This document shows positions 13,566 through 13,989 of a stretch of DNA of 13,989 nt, one piece after another; position 1 is the first letter of the stretch; the number at the start of each line of letters is the position of its first letter. The DNA comes from an uncultured Coprococcus sp. (lineage in GTDB: Bacteria; Bacillota_A; Clostridia; Lachnospirales; Lachnospiraceae), in the NCBI GenBank assembly GCA_900767685.1, contig CAAGAB010000307.1, forward strand, positions 1 through 13,989, written 5' to 3'. The notes beneath the pieces are model-generated. The model was not told the origin of the DNA, made no database searches, and saw nothing but the letters and a program-made list of their open reading frames with translations. Position numbers and translations under genes: made by a program.

Positions 13566-13989
13566 CTATTTTGTAAGCACCTTTTTGCAATATCTATGTG
13601 CACCACAATGAGGACAAACTAATTTACGCTTTGTTAATGTATGTGCTCCCATTACATATGACTTCATATCCGGAACAAACCTTGTGTTGCAATCAGGGCA
13701 TTCAAATGCTCCTGCCTCTCTATCAAGAATACACGCAATCACTATTCCGCCACATACCACTACTAACCCTATTGCGATAAGCAGAACCCTCAGCCAGTTC
13801 TCCATCTCCAGAATTCCTGACAATAAAAACAATGGAAATGCCGCAACTATCGTAAGCGCCGCGACCATTGCAGACAAAATAATTTTCTTTTTGCTTTCCT
13901 GTGCCTCTCTAACTAAATTCACCATATTAACCTCCGCTTTCTTTCGATAATCCTCTTCAGATACTCTTTCGCCAGATAGTAATTCATTC
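13566..13989 (-). CDS. XRE-family membrane regulator with C-terminal zinc ribbon, 5' truncated
   Basis: The reading frame is open to the window edge, so I do not take the ATG at 13925 as the start even though GGAGG precedes it. The 21 residues upstream read NELLSGERVSEEDYRKKAEVN. This closely resembles the segment directly after the helix-turn-helix of Firmicute XRE regulators (commonly ISVNELLSGER followed by SEEDY and KKAE). The DNA-binding domain would therefore lie just outside the window. After the linker come two membrane helices (about residues 16-38 and 45-67, counted from the Met at 13925), then a zinc ribbon with CPDC (Cys76, Cys79) and CPHC (Cys104, Cys107). Total visible 140 residues. 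It may be a membrane-tethered regulator of the downstream ACT and SUKH genes; that link is inferred from order only. Confidence 0.78.
   Translation of the reverse strand, partial: NELLSGERVSEEDYRKKAEVNMVNLVREAQESKKKIILSAMVAALTIVAAFPLFLLSGILEMENWLRVLLIAIGLVVVCGGIVIACILDREAGAFECPDCNTRFVPDMKSYVMGAHTLTKRKLVCPHCGAHRYCKKVLTK

Noticed and set aside
13919..13987. Frame-3 reading at the right edge (starts MNYYLAKEYL, stop TGA overlapping 13925) as the end of another gene
   Set aside because: The alternative frame continues directly into the zinc-ribbon gene and carries an XRE-type linker, which is a better explanation.

Overview
The window looks like a chromosomal segment of a low-to-medium GC Firmicute, most likely a Lachnospiraceae-type gut Clostridium. 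The reasons are strong AGGAGG-type ribosome sites, the Clostridia-style PurA beginning GANWGDEGKGK, many small orphan regulators and membrane proteins, and short intergenic gaps. This taxonomic call is inference from protein style. I saw no rRNA, tRNA, CRISPR array, insertion sequence or phage gene.

Layout. (1) 1-901 (+): a TlpA-type thioredoxin lipoprotein whose first codons lie outside the window, ending in a hairpin at 909-946. (2) 959-2524 (-): a tight operon of a MarR regulator followed by two uncharacterised multi-pass membrane proteins. It is read from a near-perfect consensus promoter with a palindrome over the predicted start site. A MATE exporter lies just upstream on the same strand (2636-3976). 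(3) 4253-5536 (-): purA, separated from a divergent LysR regulator (5945-6823, +) by a 408-base AT-rich region. (4) 6894-8791 (-): a cation/proton antiporter followed by an HAD hydrolase with an unusual DxN motif, closed by a clear intrinsic terminator. (5) 8967-10343 (-): a neurotransmitter:sodium symporter-family amino acid carrier with its own terminator. (6) 10528-13989 (-): a compact run of an XRE-type membrane regulator with a C-terminal zinc ribbon (cut by the window edge), an ACT-domain protein, two SUKH (SMI1/KNR4) proteins, a DUF1835/DUF3658 protein, and a gene broken by one in-frame TAG.

How they fit together. Most of the window is ordinary core and transport content. The two parts worth attention are the self-contained MarR unit, where promoter, operator-like palindrome, regulator and two unknown membrane proteins can be read together, and the right-hand cluster. 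SUKH proteins are known as immunity proteins of polymorphic toxin systems, but no toxin is visible here, so this may be an orphan immunity array or the tail of a larger locus beyond the right edge.

Two gene models need more than a start-to-stop reading. The zinc-ribbon protein continues in frame to the right edge with a linker typical of XRE regulators. The 138-residue reading frame at 10528-10944 continues upstream through a single TAG into a 48-residue frame with its own start at 11103.
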